Assembly: GCA_963704535.1 (NCBI GenBank)
Contig: OY969916.1
Coordinates: 8,928,001 to 8,992,000 of the forward strand
Length of the DNA stretch: 64,000 nucleotides
Source of the DNA: G963704535 sp963704535
GTDB lineage: Bacteria; Chloroflexota; Chloroflexia; Chloroflexales; Roseiflexaceae
Reading direction: 5' to 3'
Shown here one piece after another: positions 1 to 8,259 of the stretch; the first letter of the stretch is position 1, and each line of letters opens with the position of its first letter. The position numbers and the translations under genes were made by a program. Under the pieces are notes generated by a model, which saw only the letters and a program-made list of their open reading frames with translations, had not been told where the DNA came from and did not search any database.

Positions 1-1187
1 TGGCCCTTGAGCGTATAGTGATCGGTCTGCGTGGTGGTGCGTAAGTTCGTGAGGTAGAGCGTGCCATCGGGGTTGAGCATTTCGGCATGGCGCAGAGTGA
101 TGGTCGTGCCGGCGTCGCCGCTGACCTTGATCCGCAGCCGCCCTACCATGTTCTGGCCCAGGTTGTAGATCCACTTCGAGCTATGGAATTCCTTGATCTC
201 GTGCGGTTCCCCGACCGGGCGCAGCTCAGTGATACGTTGCACGGTCGGGCCGCGCATGGCTGTGAGGGCGATGCCTGGGTCGGCGAAGGTCTCGACCGCT
301 AGCCAGCGCGCATCGTCGTAGCCGAGGGCGTCCCAGCCTGGCAACTCGCGGCGGGCGTCGTAGCTCTCGCCCTGAATGATGTCGGACTCGAGGATCGGGC
401 CATAGGCACTCTTCCAGCCTGGCCCGCTGGCGATCGTCTCGCTGCTGCCGTCCTCGTAGTTCACGACGAGCTGCGCCAGGAACCTCGGCCTGTCGCCATA
501 GCGCTGGCGCTCCAGCCAGCCGACGTAGCCCGCGTACCAGCCGTCGCCAAGGATGGCGCCCAGCACGTTCTCGCCCTGGCGGATCTGGCTGGTTATGTCG
601 TAGACCTGGTACTGCACGCGAGTATCGTACTCGGTCCAGCCAGGGGCGAACAGGTCCTCGCCAACCACGGCGCCGTTCAAGTGGGCCTCGTAGAGACCAA
701 GCGCAGTGGCGTAGAGCCGCGCCCGCGTTACGCGCTTGTGTATGCTGAACGTGGTGCGGAGGAACAGGGCCGGGCTAGTGCTGAACGAGCCGCCCGCGAG
801 GATGCCGCCGATCCATTCGCCCTGCCACTCGGCGCGGTCGAGCAGCCCGGCTTCCCAGAACGCCAGCTCGCTGTACGCCGACGGCTGGTCCTGCTCGTCC
901 CAGAGCCGCACGACCCACCAGGCCCGTTGGCCGCTCGCCAGGGCCGCGCCGCCGTAGTGTACGCCAACCGACTGGTCCGACGCGACGTTGCCGCTGTCCC
1001 ACAGATCACCCTGCCCGTCGGCGAGGGCCTCGGGCGTGCTGGCCACAAGCACCTGGTACGCGGTCTGCCGCGCGCCGCGCCGCCCGGAATCGCCGATCCA
1101 GCTCAGGCGCGGCTGCGCGCTGTCGAGGCCGATCGGGTTGACCAGATTCTCGCAGCGGAGCCGGGTGATTCGAAGTTCTGTACTCAT
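1..1187 (-). CDS. Alpha-L-rhamnosidase, GH78 family (C-terminal part beyond window)
   Basis: Reading from the ATG at 1187 down to base 3 gives 395 open codons with no stop, so the gene runs off the left edge. The translation begins MSTELRITRLRCENLVNPIG, has the N-terminal beta-sandwich typical of GH78 (LRTTFSIHKRVTRARLYATALG, then the segment with YEAHLNG and GDGWYAGYVGW), and reaches the region with YNLGQNMVGR and LRHAEMLNPDGTLY that precedes the catalytic alpha/alpha barrel. GH78 enzymes remove terminal L-rhamnose from pectin (rhamnogalacturonan) or glycosides. No signal peptide is seen, so it probably acts in the cytoplasm on imported oligosaccharides. It starts 4 bp after the stop of the upstream ATPase gene, with GGAG about 10 bases before the ATG, and is the last visible gene of the transporter operon. 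Family call firm; exact substrate inferred. Confidence 0.9.
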   Translation of the reverse strand, partial: MSTELRITRLRCENLVNPIGLDSAQPRLSWIGDSGRRGARQTAYQVLVASTPEALADGQGDLWDSGNVASDQSVGVHYGGAALASGQRAWWVVRLWDEQDQPSAYSELAFWEAGLLDRAEWQGEWIGGILAGGSFSTSPALFLRTTFSIHKRVTRARLYATALGLYEAHLNGAVVGEDLFAPGWTEYDTRVQYQVYDITSQIRQGENVLGAILGDGWYAGYVGWLERQRYGDRPRFLAQLVVNYEDGSSETIASGPGWKSAYGPILESDIIQGESYDARRELPGWDALGYDDARWLAVETFADPGIALTAMRGPTVQRITELRPVGEPHEIKEFHSSKWIYNLGQNMVGRLRIKVSGDAGTTITLRHAEMLNPDGTLYLTNLRTTTQTDHYTLKG

Positions 1188-1191
1188 AGCT

Positions 1192-2238
1192 CTAATCTCC
1201 AATCTCCAAAAGCGGAATGCCGGCGATGCCGCGCTGCTTCTCGGCCTCTGGGATCGCCGGGTCGTAGAGGTGGCATTTGACCATGCGCCCGTCGGGCAGC
1301 AGATCCTTGGGCACCTCGCGGGTACACACCTCCATTGCCATCGGGCAGCGCGCCGCGAACTTGCAGCCGGTTTCGCTAAAGGCGTCGATCTCTGGCCGTG
1401 CCAGCGCCACCTTGTCGGTCCACTTCAGCTGCGGGTCGGGCTCGGGGACCGAGTTTTTCAGAATTTGGGTGTAGGGGTGCAGCGGCTTGCCGAGCACCTG
1501 ATCGGCCGAGCCCAGCTCCACCACCCAGCCGCGCAGCATCACCGCGATCCGGTCGGCCGCGTAGTAGGCCGTCGCCAGGTCGTGCGTGATGTAGATCACG
1601 CTCACGCCCTTCTGCTCTTTGAGGTCGCGGAACGAGTTGACGATCGAGATGCGTAGCGAGGCGTCGAGCATGGAGACCGGCTCGTCGGCCACCAGCAGCG
1701 AGGGGTTGGTGGTGAGCGCGCGGGCGATCGCCGCGCGCTGCATCTGCCCGCCCGACAGCTCGTTCGGGTAGCGGCCCTTGATCTCTTTGAGCGACAGCCC
1801 CACGATTTGCAGGGCATTGTCCACGTGCTCGTCGGCGTTGGCCCGCGTGGCGGTGCCGAAGTTAAAGGCGGTCTCGTACAGATAGCTCTCGACCTGCTTG
1901 AGCGGGCTGAACGCGGCGAACGGGTCCTGGAAGATCGGCTGGACCTCCTTCAAGAACCACGAGCGCCGCTCGCGCGCTGAGAGCTTGGTCAGTTCGCGGT
2001 TTTTGAAGAACAGTTGCCCGGAGGAAGGGTTCACCTGGCCCAAGATCATGCGGGCCAGCGTGGTTTTGCCGCTGCCGCTTTCGCCCACCACGGCCAGAAT
2101 CTCCGGTTGTGCGGCCTTGATGGCCAGGTTGACCTCGTCCACGGCCACAAACTTTGAGCTGGCAAGCCCGCGGCGGATCGTGAAGACTCTGGTCACGTTT
2201 TCAATGCTGAGTAGATCTGCTTCGGGGTGCTGTTTCAT
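1192..2238 (-). CDS. Oligopeptide/oligosaccharide ABC transporter ATPase, OppF/DppF type
   Basis: The 348-residue protein is a nucleotide-binding subunit of an Opp/Dpp-type ABC importer. Walker A GESGSGKTT lies near residue 52, the signature LSGGQMQRAAIARAL near 160, Walker B LLVADEPVSMLD near 180, and the switch histidine in ITHDLATAYY. The C-terminal region carries the Cys pattern C-K-F-A-A-R-C-P...C of the oligo_HPY domain, which often holds an iron-sulfur cluster. It is the second ATPase of the operon (partner at 2821-3861) and couples ATP hydrolysis to uptake. The ATG at 2238 lies next to two copies of an octamer repeat and has no clear Shine-Dalgarno, so the start is less certain than the family. 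A 582-bp repeat-rich gap separates it from the first ATPase gene. The neighbouring rhamnosidase suggests an oligosaccharide rather than a peptide substrate. Confidence 0.92.
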   Translation of the reverse strand: MKQHPEADLLSIENVTRVFTIRRGLASSKFVAVDEVNLAIKAAQPEILAVVGESGSGKTTLARMILGQVNPSSGQLFFKNRELTKLSARERRSWFLKEVQPIFQDPFAAFSPLKQVESYLYETAFNFGTATRANADEHVDNALQIVGLSLKEIKGRYPNELSGGQMQRAAIARALTTNPSLLVADEPVSMLDASLRISIVNSFRDLKEQKGVSVIYITHDLATAYYAADRIAVMLRGWVVELGSADQVLGKPLHPYTQILKNSVPEPDPQLKWTDKVALARPEIDAFSETGCKFAARCPMAMEVCTREVPKDLLPDGRMVKCHLYDPAIPEAEKQRGIAGIPLLEIGD

Positions 2239-2240
2239 GT

Positions 2241-2256
2241 CATCTTGTCATCTTGT
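2241..2256. repeat. Octamer repeat CATCTTGT (two copies plus partial)
   Basis: Two head-to-tail copies of CATCTTGT lie directly upstream of the OppF-type start codon. On the transcribed strand they read ATGACAAG, so extra ATG triplets appear just before the real start. The same octamer, as CACCTTGT, is amplified at 2774-2829 at the other end of this intercistronic gap. Confidence 0.7.
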
Positions 2257-2497
2257 CATGATACCGCTGGCAAACGACGAACAGGAAGCACGCTGCGCTT
2301 GTCGGGTCATTTTCGGTCTCGAAATTGGATCGCTTTCACGTGCCATCGAGCGTCGCGCGCCGCCAGAGATCACGTCTTCGGATGGGCATGGGGTAGGGCG
2401 TTCCGCATAGGTACGGGTTCATTTTGCCTGTGTGATACGCGATCTTGGGGCAGTACAACGGGAACAAATGCCGCCCTGCAACGGCGCCGCCGGTCTT

Positions 2498-2755
2498 GGC
2501 AAATCAGCCAAGCCACCATGCGTCAGCCGCTGAGTGTCTCGGCAAATCAGCCAAGCCACCATGCGTCAGCCGCTGAGTGTCTCGGCAAATCAGCCAAGTC
2601 ACCATGCGTCAGCCGCTGAGTGTCTCGGCAAATCAGCCAAGTCACCATGCGTCAGCCGCTGAGTGTCTCGGCAAATCAGCCAAGCCGCCATGCGGCAGCC
2701 GCCGAGTGTTTTGGCAAATCAGCCAAGCCACCATGCGTCAGCCGCTGAGTGTTTT
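2498..2755. repeat. Tandem repeat, six copies of a 43-bp unit
   Basis: Units begin with GGCAAATCAGCC at 2498, 2541, 2584, 2627, 2670 and 2713, exactly 43 bp apart, and differ at only a few positions. There are no spacers, so this is not a CRISPR array, and 43 is not a multiple of 3, so it does not encode a periodic peptide in one frame. It lies in the 582-bp gap (2239-2820) between the two ATPase genes and would be transcribed as part of the operon mRNA. Each unit contains GCTGA...TCAGC, a possible short hairpin. Confidence 0.9.
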
Positions 2756-2773
2756 AGCAGTGGTCGGCACCAT

Positions 2774-2829
2774 CACCTTGTCACCTTGTCACCTTGTCAC
2801 CTTGTCACCTTGTCACCTTGTCATCTTGT
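2774..2829. repeat. Octamer tandem repeat CACCTTGT, seven copies
   Basis: Six copies of CACCTTGT followed by CATCTTGT run without interruption and overlap the stop codon of the OppD-type gene (2821-2823). On the mRNA strand the unit reads ACAAGGTG, which contains the Shine-Dalgarno-like AAGGTG. Confidence 0.85.
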
Positions 2830-3861
2830 CGGCGGTCGGCGGTCGGTGTCGCCTGCCCTGAGCGGCGTCGAAGGGGCGGTCGGCTGCGACGTAAGCCAGC
2901 AGGCGACGCGGTGGTTCGGCCCGACCTGCTCCAGCGCCGGCACCTCGGTGGCGCAGATATCCATGGCGTAGGGGCAGCGCGGGTGGAAGCGGCAGCCGCC
3001 GGGCGGGTTGTCGAGCGCCGGCGGGCGGCCGGGGATGCTCAGCTTTTCCGAGCGGTCGTCGATCTTCGGCAGCGAGCGAATCAGATGCTGGGTGTAGGGG
3101 TGGCGCGGCTGTGCAAAGATCGTCGGCGTATCGGCCTCTTCCATCAGTTGGCCGGCATAGAGTACGGCCACCCGGTCGGTAAGGTTGGCGTGAACGCCCA
3201 TATCGTGCGTTACGACCACCATGGTGTTGCGTTCGCGGTCGCGGATCTCTTTCAGCAACTGGATCACGCCGCGCTGCACCACCACATCGAGCGCGGTGGT
3301 CGGCTCGTCGGCGACGATCAGCTGGGGCGAGAGAATCGTCGCCAGGGCGATCGTCACCCGCTGGCGCATGCCGCCGGAGAGCTGATGCGGGTACGAGCCG
3401 AGCACCTTTTCGGGCAGCCCCAGGTCGGCCAGGTAGGCCCGCACCCGCTCGTCGATCTCGCGCCTGGGCGCCTTCACGTGGGCGCCGATGAAGTCGCGGA
3501 AGGTGTCGCGGATGTGGCGCACCGGGTTGAGCACATGCATCGAGCCCTGGGGGACGTAGGAAACCTCCTTCCAGCGCATCGCCCGCAGCTCACCCGGCGT
3601 GAGCGAGACCATGTCAACCTTTTGGCCGTCGAAGTTGTATGTGACCGAGCCCTGGACAACGGTGAGCGGCGGCGTGAGCATGCCCAGGAGCACCTTGAGC
3701 AATGTGGACTTGCCGCAGCCCGACTCGCCGGCGATGCCGTAGATCTCGTTCTTGCGGATGCCGATCGAGATTCCATCCACGGCCCTGACCGTACGCCTGA
3801 CGCCGTAGGCCTCGGTGATATAGTAGGCGTGCAGATCCTTGATGTCGGCGACAATGTTCAT
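2821..3861 (-). CDS. Oligopeptide/oligosaccharide ABC transporter ATPase, OppD/DppD type
   Basis: A 346-residue ATPase starting at the ATG at 3861 (MNIVADIKDLHAYY); the open frame extends upstream to 3999, but that part overlaps the permease gene and lacks family similarity. It shows Walker A GESGCGKSTLLK, signature LSGGMRQRVTIALA, Walker B LIVADEPTTALD, H-loop VVVTHDMG, and the oligo_HPY cysteine pattern CRFHPRCPYAMDIC. The start overlaps the permease stop by four bases (ATGA), which indicates translational coupling. It pairs with the OppF-type ATPase to power uptake through the two permeases. The final residues (STPLRAGDTDRRPPTR) are encoded by a REP-like element and octamer repeats and look acquired rather than conserved. 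Confidence 0.92.
   Translation of the reverse strand: MNIVADIKDLHAYYITEAYGVRRTVRAVDGISIGIRKNEIYGIAGESGCGKSTLLKVLLGMLTPPLTVVQGSVTYNFDGQKVDMVSLTPGELRAMRWKEVSYVPQGSMHVLNPVRHIRDTFRDFIGAHVKAPRREIDERVRAYLADLGLPEKVLGSYPHQLSGGMRQRVTIALATILSPQLIVADEPTTALDVVVQRGVIQLLKEIRDRERNTMVVVTHDMGVHANLTDRVAVLYAGQLMEEADTPTIFAQPRHPYTQHLIRSLPKIDDRSEKLSIPGRPPALDNPPGGCRFHPRCPYAMDICATEVPALEQVGPNHRVACWLTSQPTAPSTPLRAGDTDRRPPTR
2856..2875. repeat. REP-like 20-mer inside the 3' end of the OppD-type gene
   Basis: The 20-mer ccctgagcggcgtcgaaggg has the imperfect palindrome CCCTGAGC...TCGAAGGG seen as a dispersed element in many Chloroflexota genomes (recalled knowledge, not searched). Here it encodes STPLRA in the last residues of the ATPase, so insertion of the element seems to have supplied a new C-terminus. 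Confidence 0.55.
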
Positions 3862-4730
3862 CCGACACCTGCGCCTTTCGCGGCAACATTCTTCAGCCGC
3901 GTGCGCGGGTCGAGATAGGTGCCGAGCGCGCTGGAGATCAGGTAGAAGGCCACGACCACCACCACCGTGATCGTGATCGGCGCCAGCAGCCACCACCAAC
4001 GGCGGGCGAGCAGGGCCTGGTAGTAGTTGGCCCAGTAGATCATGGTGCCAATCGTGGGCAGCGCCACGTTACTCAGCCCCAGGATGGCCAGGGTGATTTC
4101 CATGCCGATGGCGTAGAGGAAGCCGCTGACCATGTCGGCGAGCGTGAAGGGGATCAGAAACGGGAAGTGCTCGCGCAGGATGATCTTGAACTTGCCCATG
4201 CCCGAGAAGATCGCCGTCTGGGTGAACTCCTCCTCGCGCAGGGTCAGGATCTGCGAGCGGTAGCGCTTCGAGGGCCAGGCCCAGTCGAGCAGGCCCAGCA
4301 GCAGCCCGAGCTGCACCATGCCCAGGTTGCCCTGGAGAATGGTCGCGATCAGAATGATCAACGGCAGCACCGGGATGACAATAAAAGTGTCGGTGATCGA
4401 CGAGAGCACCCGGTCGGTGATGCCGCCCACGTAGCCCGAGAAGGTGCCAATCAGCACCGCGATGGCCCGGCTCATCAGCACGGCGATCCCGGCGATAATC
4501 AGCGTGTTACGGATCGCAAAGGTCGCCTGCCAGAATAGATCCTGGCCCAGTGCGGTGGTGCCGAACAGGTACGTCGTCGAGGGTGGCCGGTTATTGGGCA
4601 CCTTGCGGCGCGCGAACTCGTCGTAGGGCGAGAAGAACGACAGGGCCACCAGGATCAGGATGAGCATCAGGAAGCCGGCCCCCCAGCGGAAGGCCGGACT
4701 GAACCTGAACATGTCTTTGATGACCGTCAT
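3858..4730 (-). CDS. ABC transporter permease, OppC/DppC type
   Basis: A 290-residue inner-membrane permease of the binding-protein-dependent transport family. A first transmembrane helix near residues 17-33 (GAGFLMLILILVALSFF) is followed by a periplasmic stretch with the OppC-N pattern LFGTTALGQDLF, then about five more helices. The cytoplasmic EAA-type loop is visible around LREEEFTQTAIFSGMGKFKIILREHF. It forms the translocation channel with the OppB-type permease at 4745-5743, whose stop lies 14 bp upstream. Order in the operon (binding protein, B, C, D, F) is the classical Opp/Dpp order. Start ATG at 4730; no strong alternative. Confidence 0.92.
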   Translation of the reverse strand: MTVIKDMFRFSPAFRWGAGFLMLILILVALSFFSPYDEFARRKVPNNRPPSTTYLFGTTALGQDLFWQATFAIRNTLIIAGIAVLMSRAIAVLIGTFSGYVGGITDRVLSSITDTFIVIPVLPLIILIATILQGNLGMVQLGLLLGLLDWAWPSKRYRSQILTLREEEFTQTAIFSGMGKFKIILREHFPFLIPFTLADMVSGFLYAIGMEITLAILGLSNVALPTIGTMIYWANYYQALLARRWWWLLAPITITVVVVVAFYLISSALGTYLDPRTRLKNVAAKGAGVG

Positions 4731-4744
4731 CGGAGCACTCTCAT

Positions 4745-5743
4745 TTACTGGTAACGCACGCGCGGGTCGAGCAGCGGGTAGATCAGGTCGGCCACCAGCA
4801 CGGCGGTAGCGATACCGATGATCGAGAAGATCGTCACGCCCATGATCAGGTTGAAGTCGGCCTGCAGGATGGCCGTGTAGAGCTGGAAGCCGATGCCGGG
4901 GTACGAGAAGACCACCTCGGTGATCAGGGCGCCATTGAACAGCGCGCCCAGCGAGAGGGCCAGATCGGTGACCTGGGGCAGCAGGCTGTTGCGCATCACG
5001 TAGCGCCCGATGATCTTGCCCTTGGGCACCCCGGCCAGCTCGGCGTAGTTGACATAGTTGCTAGCGATCACCCCGCTCGCCAGTGTCCTGGCGATCAGGA
5101 AGCGAAATGCGGTGCCGATCAGCACCAGTGACAGGGCCGGCAGAAAGGCGTGGCGCAGAATACTCAGGAAGTAGGTCAGCGTGAAGCCGGGCCGCCCGGA
5201 CGAGCCGCCGACCAGCGGGAAGATCGGGAGGTAGTAGGAAAAGAGCATGACCAGGCCCAGGGCCAGGATGAAATACGGGATGGGGTAGATGACGATCAGC
5301 ACCTTCTCAAGTACTTGCGACCAGAGCTTGTTTGGGTAGTAGGCCGAGAGCGTGCCGAGCACGAGCCCGACCAGCCACGAGATCAGGATCGACGTGCCGA
5401 GCAGGCCGACCGTCCAGGGCAGGCCATTGGCGATGATCGTGGTAACTGGGGTTGGGAACGAGCCCAGCGACGGGCCGAGGTCGCCCTGTATGAGCCGCCC
5501 CCAGAAACGGAAGTATTGCTCGACCGACGAACCCTGGAGGCCGTACATATCGCGGATGGCGTTCTTGAAGCTCTCGACGGCGCGCGGGTCCATGGCTGTG
5601 TTGCTGGAAACGCGCCGCAGTGTCTGCTCCACCGGGTCGCCGGGCAGCAGGCGTGGGATGGTGAAGGTGATGGTTACGCCCATGACGATCACCACTAGCC
5701 ACTGGAGCACGCGCGGCAGAATGTAGGTTTTGAGCAAGTCCAT
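4745..5743 (-). CDS. ABC transporter permease, OppB/DppB type
   Basis: A 332-residue permease starting MDLLKTYILPRVLQW. The ATG at 5743 has AGGGAG about ten bases upstream; the longer frame to 5833 reads through a palindromic element and is not used. The first helix (LVVIVMGVTITFTIPRL) is followed by GDPVEQTL and a long periplasmic segment, typical of OppB-type subunits, then helices separated by the EAA loop (YAELAGVPKGKIIGRYVMRNSLLP). C-terminal DLIYPLLDPRVRYQ is the usual family end. It forms a heterodimer with the OppC-type permease. A 106-bp palindromic element separates it from the binding-protein gene, so the two may be differently expressed. Confidence 0.92.
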   Translation of the reverse strand: MDLLKTYILPRVLQWLVVIVMGVTITFTIPRLLPGDPVEQTLRRVSSNTAMDPRAVESFKNAIRDMYGLQGSSVEQYFRFWGRLIQGDLGPSLGSFPTPVTTIIANGLPWTVGLLGTSILISWLVGLVLGTLSAYYPNKLWSQVLEKVLIVIYPIPYFILALGLVMLFSYYLPIFPLVGGSSGRPGFTLTYFLSILRHAFLPALSLVLIGTAFRFLIARTLASGVIASNYVNYAELAGVPKGKIIGRYVMRNSLLPQVTDLALSLGALFNGALITEVVFSYPGIGFQLYTAILQADFNLIMGVTIFSIIGIATAVLVADLIYPLLDPRVRYQ

Positions 5744-5754
5744 AAGGGGACTCC

Positions 5755-5860
5755 CTGAGAGACTGTCTGAAAAGCCCTTTTGTCGCCCAGAGATCCTGGT
5801 GGAAAGGGGTTCTTGAGGGGGAAGCCCCCTCAAACTCCCCCTTTCCAGACAGTCTCTGAG
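5755..5860. repeat. Palindromic intergenic element with perfect 15-bp terminal inverted repeats
   Basis: CTGAGAGACTGTCTG at 5755-5769 is the exact reverse complement of 5846-5860. Inside lies a second hairpin with 9-bp arms, TTGAGGGGG/CCCCCTCAA (5813-5833). The element sits between the binding-protein gene and the OppB-type gene, a place where stem-loops often tune the ratio of binding protein to permease. Related elements occur at 8070, 10077, 20352, 21939, 23349, 40743 and 54920. Confidence 0.85.
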
Positions 5861-5866
5861 TGGGCG

Positions 5867-7942
5867 CTACTGCTTGGGCTGCACATCGGCGAAGGTGAAG
5901 CGGCCGCCCATGAACCAGTACAGCGGCTGGCGGGTCGGGTTCTCGTTGGTCGGCCAGCCGGTCCAGTAGGTGTCATCGAACGAGGTGAACTTCTTGAAGC
6001 TGATCGTATTGGTGGTGAGCATATTCTCCACCCAATACTTCATGGCCTGCTGGCCAAGCTCGGGAACTTTGGGGTCCTCGGGCGAGATCTTGCTCAATTG
6101 GTCGATGATCGCGTCGAGTTCGGGGGCCTTGAAGCGCACGGTGTTTTGGCTGCCCACGGTAGCCGTATCGGTGCCAATGGGCGCGAGATTGCGGCCATGC
6201 ACATTGTTCAGGGCTTGCCACAGGTCGGGGTTGGCGTTCACGGACAGCATGCCCCACGAGGAGGTCGCCTCGAACTCGCCGGTGTTCTGACGCGTTGTGT
6301 ACGGGTTGCGCTCCAGCGCATCGATCTCGACGTCGATGCCGAAGACCTGCATCTGATCCTGGAAGCCGGTGGCCAGGCGGTAGACATCGTTCTCGTCGGG
6401 CGCGGCGATCATGTGGATCACAAAGGGCGAGCCGTCGGGCTTGAGCCACTTGCCGTCGCCGCCCTTGGTGAAGCCGCTCTTGAGCAGCAGCTTCTCGGCA
6501 ACCTCGGGATCATACTTCCACCAGCCCATGCCGAAGCGGTTGCGCAGGCCCTCGGCGTCGCTATCATCCGGCACCTCGTAGCCCTGCTCGCGGGCCCAGG
6601 CGGCGATCTTCTTCGGCACGTCCGGGTCGTAGGGCTGGAAGGTCTCGCCGTTGCCGACGTCGATCGTCAGCTCCTTGAGCCAGGGCTCCAGCGGCACATG
6701 GTACAGCTTCATCAGCAGGCTCGTCGCGGGCAGCGGCAATGGGGTGACGCGGGTCACGCCGCCGATGTAGTTGGTTTGCAGGTCCACAATGTCGGTGGCC
6801 AGGGTGAGCGCCCAGCGCACATCCTTGTTGTCGAACGGCGCCGCCGTCTGGTTGAAGCCGAAGAAGCGGTAGTCTAGCTCGTTCGGGTAGGCCCAGGGGA
6901 AGTCGGCGAACCAGGAGCGCATGGTCGGTGTGCTGCCCTGGATGGCCTGGAATGCCTCGATATCGGCGTCGAAGAGCACATCGAGGTTATGGCGCGAGAC
7001 AGCGATCGCCTTCTTGGCGCTGTCGCCGTAGAAGATGCTCATAATGTACTCGGGGCCGGGCTTGTTTGTTACCATGCCCACTGTTGTGGCCTGCCAGTCG
7101 TCGCGGCGCTTCCAAAGCTCCCAGAAGCCGTTCGGGTCGCCCTCCTGGAAGACGTAGGCGCCCAGCGAGACCGGCGGGTTATTGGTGAAGGTCAGTGGGT
7201 CCTCGGCCTTCTCCCAGACGTGCTTGGCCATGATGTAGACCGCGTTGTAGCGCGCGGTGAAGAAGGTGTGGAAGCGCGGGTTCGGCTCGTTGAGTGTGAA
7301 GACCACGGTGTAGGGGTCGCTCGCCTTCACGTCCTTGACGTACAACTGCATATTGGCCGTGAAGACCATGCCGGGGGTGTTCTTCAACGTATTGACCGTG
7401 AAAACCACGTCGTCGGCAGTGAACTCGACGCCGTCGCTCCACATGACACCCTGGCGCAGCTTGACCGTCATCTCGGTGAAGTCGGCGTTGTAGGTAGGCT
7501 CCTCGGCGGCCAGGCCGTTGATCCACTCGCCGGTCTCCTGATCGAGGTACCACAGCGTGTCATAGAGCAGACCCTGGCGAGTGGGCGAGGGCGGGCCGGG
7601 AACAAAGAAGTTGAAGTTGTCGACCACGCTGTAGCGGAAGATCTGGTCCACTACCAGCACCTTCTCGCGCGGCACATCGACGGGGAGATCCGAGTTGGCG
7701 GAAGGCTCGGCCGGCACCGCCGCCGGGGCAGCGGTAGGCTCTGCGGCGGCTGGCGCGGCAGTGGGTTCGGCTGGCGCGGCGGTGGCCTCCCCAGCGGCGG
7801 GGGCTGCGGTGGCTCCGGCGGCGGGGGCATTTGCGGCCGCAGTGGGCGGGACGTTTGACTCGGGCGGGGTGGCGCCGCCGCAGGCCGCGAGCACCAGGCT
7901 CATGGCAAACAGCAAGGCGAGGAGGACGCGAACTCTGCGCAT
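5867..7942 (-). CDS. ABC transporter substrate-binding lipoprotein, SBP_bac_5 (OppA/DppA) family
   Basis: A 691-residue exported lipoprotein. The N-terminus has Arg-rich start, hydrophobic core and lipobox LVLAAC with the lipidated Cys at residue 21. Residues about 25-85 are an Ala/Pro/Thr-rich low-complexity tether (repeats of AAPAEPTAAP). The family-5 binding domain follows, with MTVKLRQGVMWSDGVEFTADDVVFT, WALTLATDIVDL and the C-terminal RFTFADVQPKQ. It captures oligopeptides or oligosaccharides outside the membrane and delivers them to the OppBC permeases. At 691 residues it is longer than typical E. coli OppA (about 543), partly from the tether. First gene of the minus-strand operon; divergent from the two-component system at 8260. 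Substrate inferred as a plant-derived oligosaccharide from the rhamnosidase neighbour. Confidence 0.92.
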   Translation of the reverse strand: MRRVRVLLALLFAMSLVLAACGGATPPESNVPPTAAANAPAAGATAAPAAGEATAAPAEPTAAPAAAEPTAAPAAVPAEPSANSDLPVDVPREKVLVVDQIFRYSVVDNFNFFVPGPPSPTRQGLLYDTLWYLDQETGEWINGLAAEEPTYNADFTEMTVKLRQGVMWSDGVEFTADDVVFTVNTLKNTPGMVFTANMQLYVKDVKASDPYTVVFTLNEPNPRFHTFFTARYNAVYIMAKHVWEKAEDPLTFTNNPPVSLGAYVFQEGDPNGFWELWKRRDDWQATTVGMVTNKPGPEYIMSIFYGDSAKKAIAVSRHNLDVLFDADIEAFQAIQGSTPTMRSWFADFPWAYPNELDYRFFGFNQTAAPFDNKDVRWALTLATDIVDLQTNYIGGVTRVTPLPLPATSLLMKLYHVPLEPWLKELTIDVGNGETFQPYDPDVPKKIAAWAREQGYEVPDDSDAEGLRNRFGMGWWKYDPEVAEKLLLKSGFTKGGDGKWLKPDGSPFVIHMIAAPDENDVYRLATGFQDQMQVFGIDVEIDALERNPYTTRQNTGEFEATSSWGMLSVNANPDLWQALNNVHGRNLAPIGTDTATVGSQNTVRFKAPELDAIIDQLSKISPEDPKVPELGQQAMKYWVENMLTTNTISFKKFTSFDDTYWTGWPTNENPTRQPLYWFMGGRFTFADVQPKQ

Positions 7943-8069
7943 TCTGAACCTCCTTGTTATAGGTTTAAGTAGGCTGAATGATCGCAGTATACTAGCAACG
8001 CGGCGAGGATATGGTATACTCTTTTGACTTCCAGGGTTGACAATTTTGCCATGTTTTTGACCTCAGAAA
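7943..8069. promoter_or_regulatory. Divergent promoter region between transporter operon and sensor kinase
   Basis: This AT-richer stretch holds two GTATAC-containing boxes, AGTATACT near 7985-7992 and GGTATACTC near 8014-8022, and TTGACA near 8036. AGTATACT is a perfect palindrome and could be a -10-like or regulator-binding site for the minus-strand operon. Which elements are promoters cannot be fixed by eye. Confidence 0.35.
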
Positions 8070-8238
8070 CTGTTTGAAAAGGGTGTTATCTCACCTACGA
8101 TCCGTGGTGGGAAGGGCATTCTTGAGGGGCGACCCCCTCAAACTCCCCCTTTTCTGTTTGAAACGGGTGTTATTGCACCTACGATCCGTGGTGGAAAGAG
8201 GATTCTTGAGGGGTGGCCCCCTCAAACTCCCCCCTTTT
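8070..8238. repeat. Two tandem copies (84-bp period) of the palindromic element
   Basis: Copies start with CTGTTTGAAA at 8070 and 8154 and share CACCTACGATCCGTGGTGG, the TTGAGGGG...CCCCTCAAACTCCCCC core and a terminal TTTT. They lie immediately upstream of the sensor kinase start (8260), so transcripts reading into that gene would carry two stable stem-loops in the leader. Confidence 0.85.
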
Positions 8239-8259
8239 CAAATGGCAGCGAGGTGAGCG

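Noticed and set aside
681..1280. Long plus-strand frame near the left edge
   Set aside because: It overlaps the GH78 gene, which is strongly family-like on the minus strand and open to the edge.
2498..2755. Possible CRISPR array
   Set aside because: Units are directly adjacent with no unique spacers and no cas genes are seen; it is a tandem repeat.
2577..2971. Plus-strand open frames across the repeats and the OppD 3' end
   Set aside because: Their peptides only follow repeat units and antisense sequence of the ATPase gene; no protein features.
3862..3999. N-terminal extension of the OppD-type ATPase
   Set aside because: The extra 46 codons overlap the permease gene and lack similarity; the ATGA overlap at 3858-3861 gives the normal start.
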